This document shows, one piece after another, positions 22,422-22,821 of a DNA stretch of 22,821 nt. The position numbers and the translations under genes are program-made. Every line of letters starts with the position of its first letter. The stretch's first letter is position 1. Source of the DNA: DASWOJ01 sp036398775. Its GTDB lineage: Bacteria; Pseudomonadota; Alphaproteobacteria; Acetobacterales; Acetobacteraceae. The DNA is taken from positions 1-22,821 of the forward strand of contig DASWOJ010000279.1 of assembly GCA_036398775.1 (NCBI GenBank), read 5' to 3'. Below the pieces are notes generated by a model. That model did not search any database. It was not told where the DNA came from and was given only the letters and a program-made list of their open reading frames with translations.

Positions 22422-22821
22422 ATGAGCGACGACCGCGACATCACCCCGGCCCGCATAGACGAGGACGCCGGCGAAGCCAGCCTGCGCCCGCAGACGCTGG
22501 CAGAATTCATCGGCCAGAAGGCTAGCCGCGAGAACCTGCGCATCTTCATCCAGGCCGCCCGCGGCCGGGGCGAGGCGCTGGACCATGTGCTGCTGCACGG
22601 CCCGCCAGGCCTGGGCAAGACCACCCTGGCCCAGATCGTCGCACGGGAGTTGGGCGTCGGTTTCCGCTCCACCAGCGGCCCGGTGATCCAGCGGGCCGGC
22701 GACCTCGCCGCGATCCTGACCAACCTGCAGCCTCGCGACGTGCTGTTCATTGACGAGATACACCGCCTGCAGCCCGCCATCGAGGAGGTGCTGTATCCGG
22801 CGATGGAGGACTTCCAGCTCG
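22422..22821 (+). CDS. ruvB: Holliday junction helicase RuvB, 5' part
   Basis: This is the first 133 codons of RuvB, the hexameric AAA+ motor that drives branch migration with RuvA. The gene is cut off by the right end of the window. The usual start block RPQTLAEFIGQKASRENLRIFI is present, then Walker A GPPGLGKTTLA, the segment STSGPVIQRAGDLAAILTNL, Walker B LFIDEIHRL and YPAMEDFQL. ATG 22422 lies just after the inverted repeat, and no clear Shine-Dalgarno is left between them. There is no sign of damage in the visible part. Confidence 0.97.
   Translation, partial: MSDDRDITPARIDEDAGEASLRPQTLAEFIGQKASRENLRIFIQAARGRGEALDHVLLHGPPGLGKTTLAQIVARELGVGFRSTSGPVIQRAGDLAAILTNLQPRDVLFIDEIHRLQPAIEEVLYPAMEDFQL

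Noticed and set aside
1..22821. CRISPR arrays, tRNA or rRNA genes, IS elements and prophage
   Set aside because: No regular spaced repeats, cloverleaf candidates, transposase or phage proteins were recognised by eye; dedicated scanners were not available.

Overview
The window is GC-rich chromosomal DNA from an alphaproteobacterium. The clustering ymdB-yebC-ruvC-ruvA-ruvB, the locus zapA-6S RNA-fau, and the protein styles point to Rhodospirillales, probably Acetobacteraceae. That placement is inferred from gene content and protein resemblance, not from a database search. Both ends are cut inside genes: an iron-sulfur photolyase on the left and ruvB on the right.

Left (1-3956): a light-repair island. 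The 3' part of a [4Fe-4S] (6-4) photolyase-like gene converges, with a 4-base overlap, on a minus-strand operon. That operon reads CPD photolyase, PPP-type phosphatase, DUF29 gene, DUF29 gene. The two DUF29 genes are tandem paralogues. Between them lies a decayed copy of the phosphatase tail, so the duplication unit appears to have been [phosphatase 3' end + DUF29].

3957-8795: a plus-strand surface-glycan cassette with more A/T at third codon positions than its neighbours. It holds a GT2 polyprenyl-phosphate glycosyltransferase and two multi-pass membrane proteins, at least one of GT-C type. The GT2 gene and the last GT-C gene each contain one in-frame amber codon with coding sequence continuing in the same frame beyond it, so the pathway looks newly inactivated.

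8820-12770: a minus-strand operon of an Lhr-type ligase-associated DEXH helicase, the PdeM nuclease and an alpha/beta hydrolase. 12936-16067: a PEP-CTERM beta-propeller-like secreted protein, EpmA, a small lipoprotein and a doubtful tiny secreted ORF.

16394-19119: thiE and an uncharacterised gene on the minus strand, then a coiled-coil ORF, zapA, a well-folding 6S RNA candidate and fau (5-formyl-THF cyclo-ligase). 19463-22821: ymdB, yebC, ruvC, ruvA, ruvB. Here the intergenic DNA is unusual. A palindromic repeat carries the ruvC ribosome-binding site, a 14-bp tandem repeat built around ATGA separates ruvC from ruvA, and a large inverted repeat separates ruvA from ruvB.

No tRNA, rRNA, CRISPR array, transposase or phage gene was seen.
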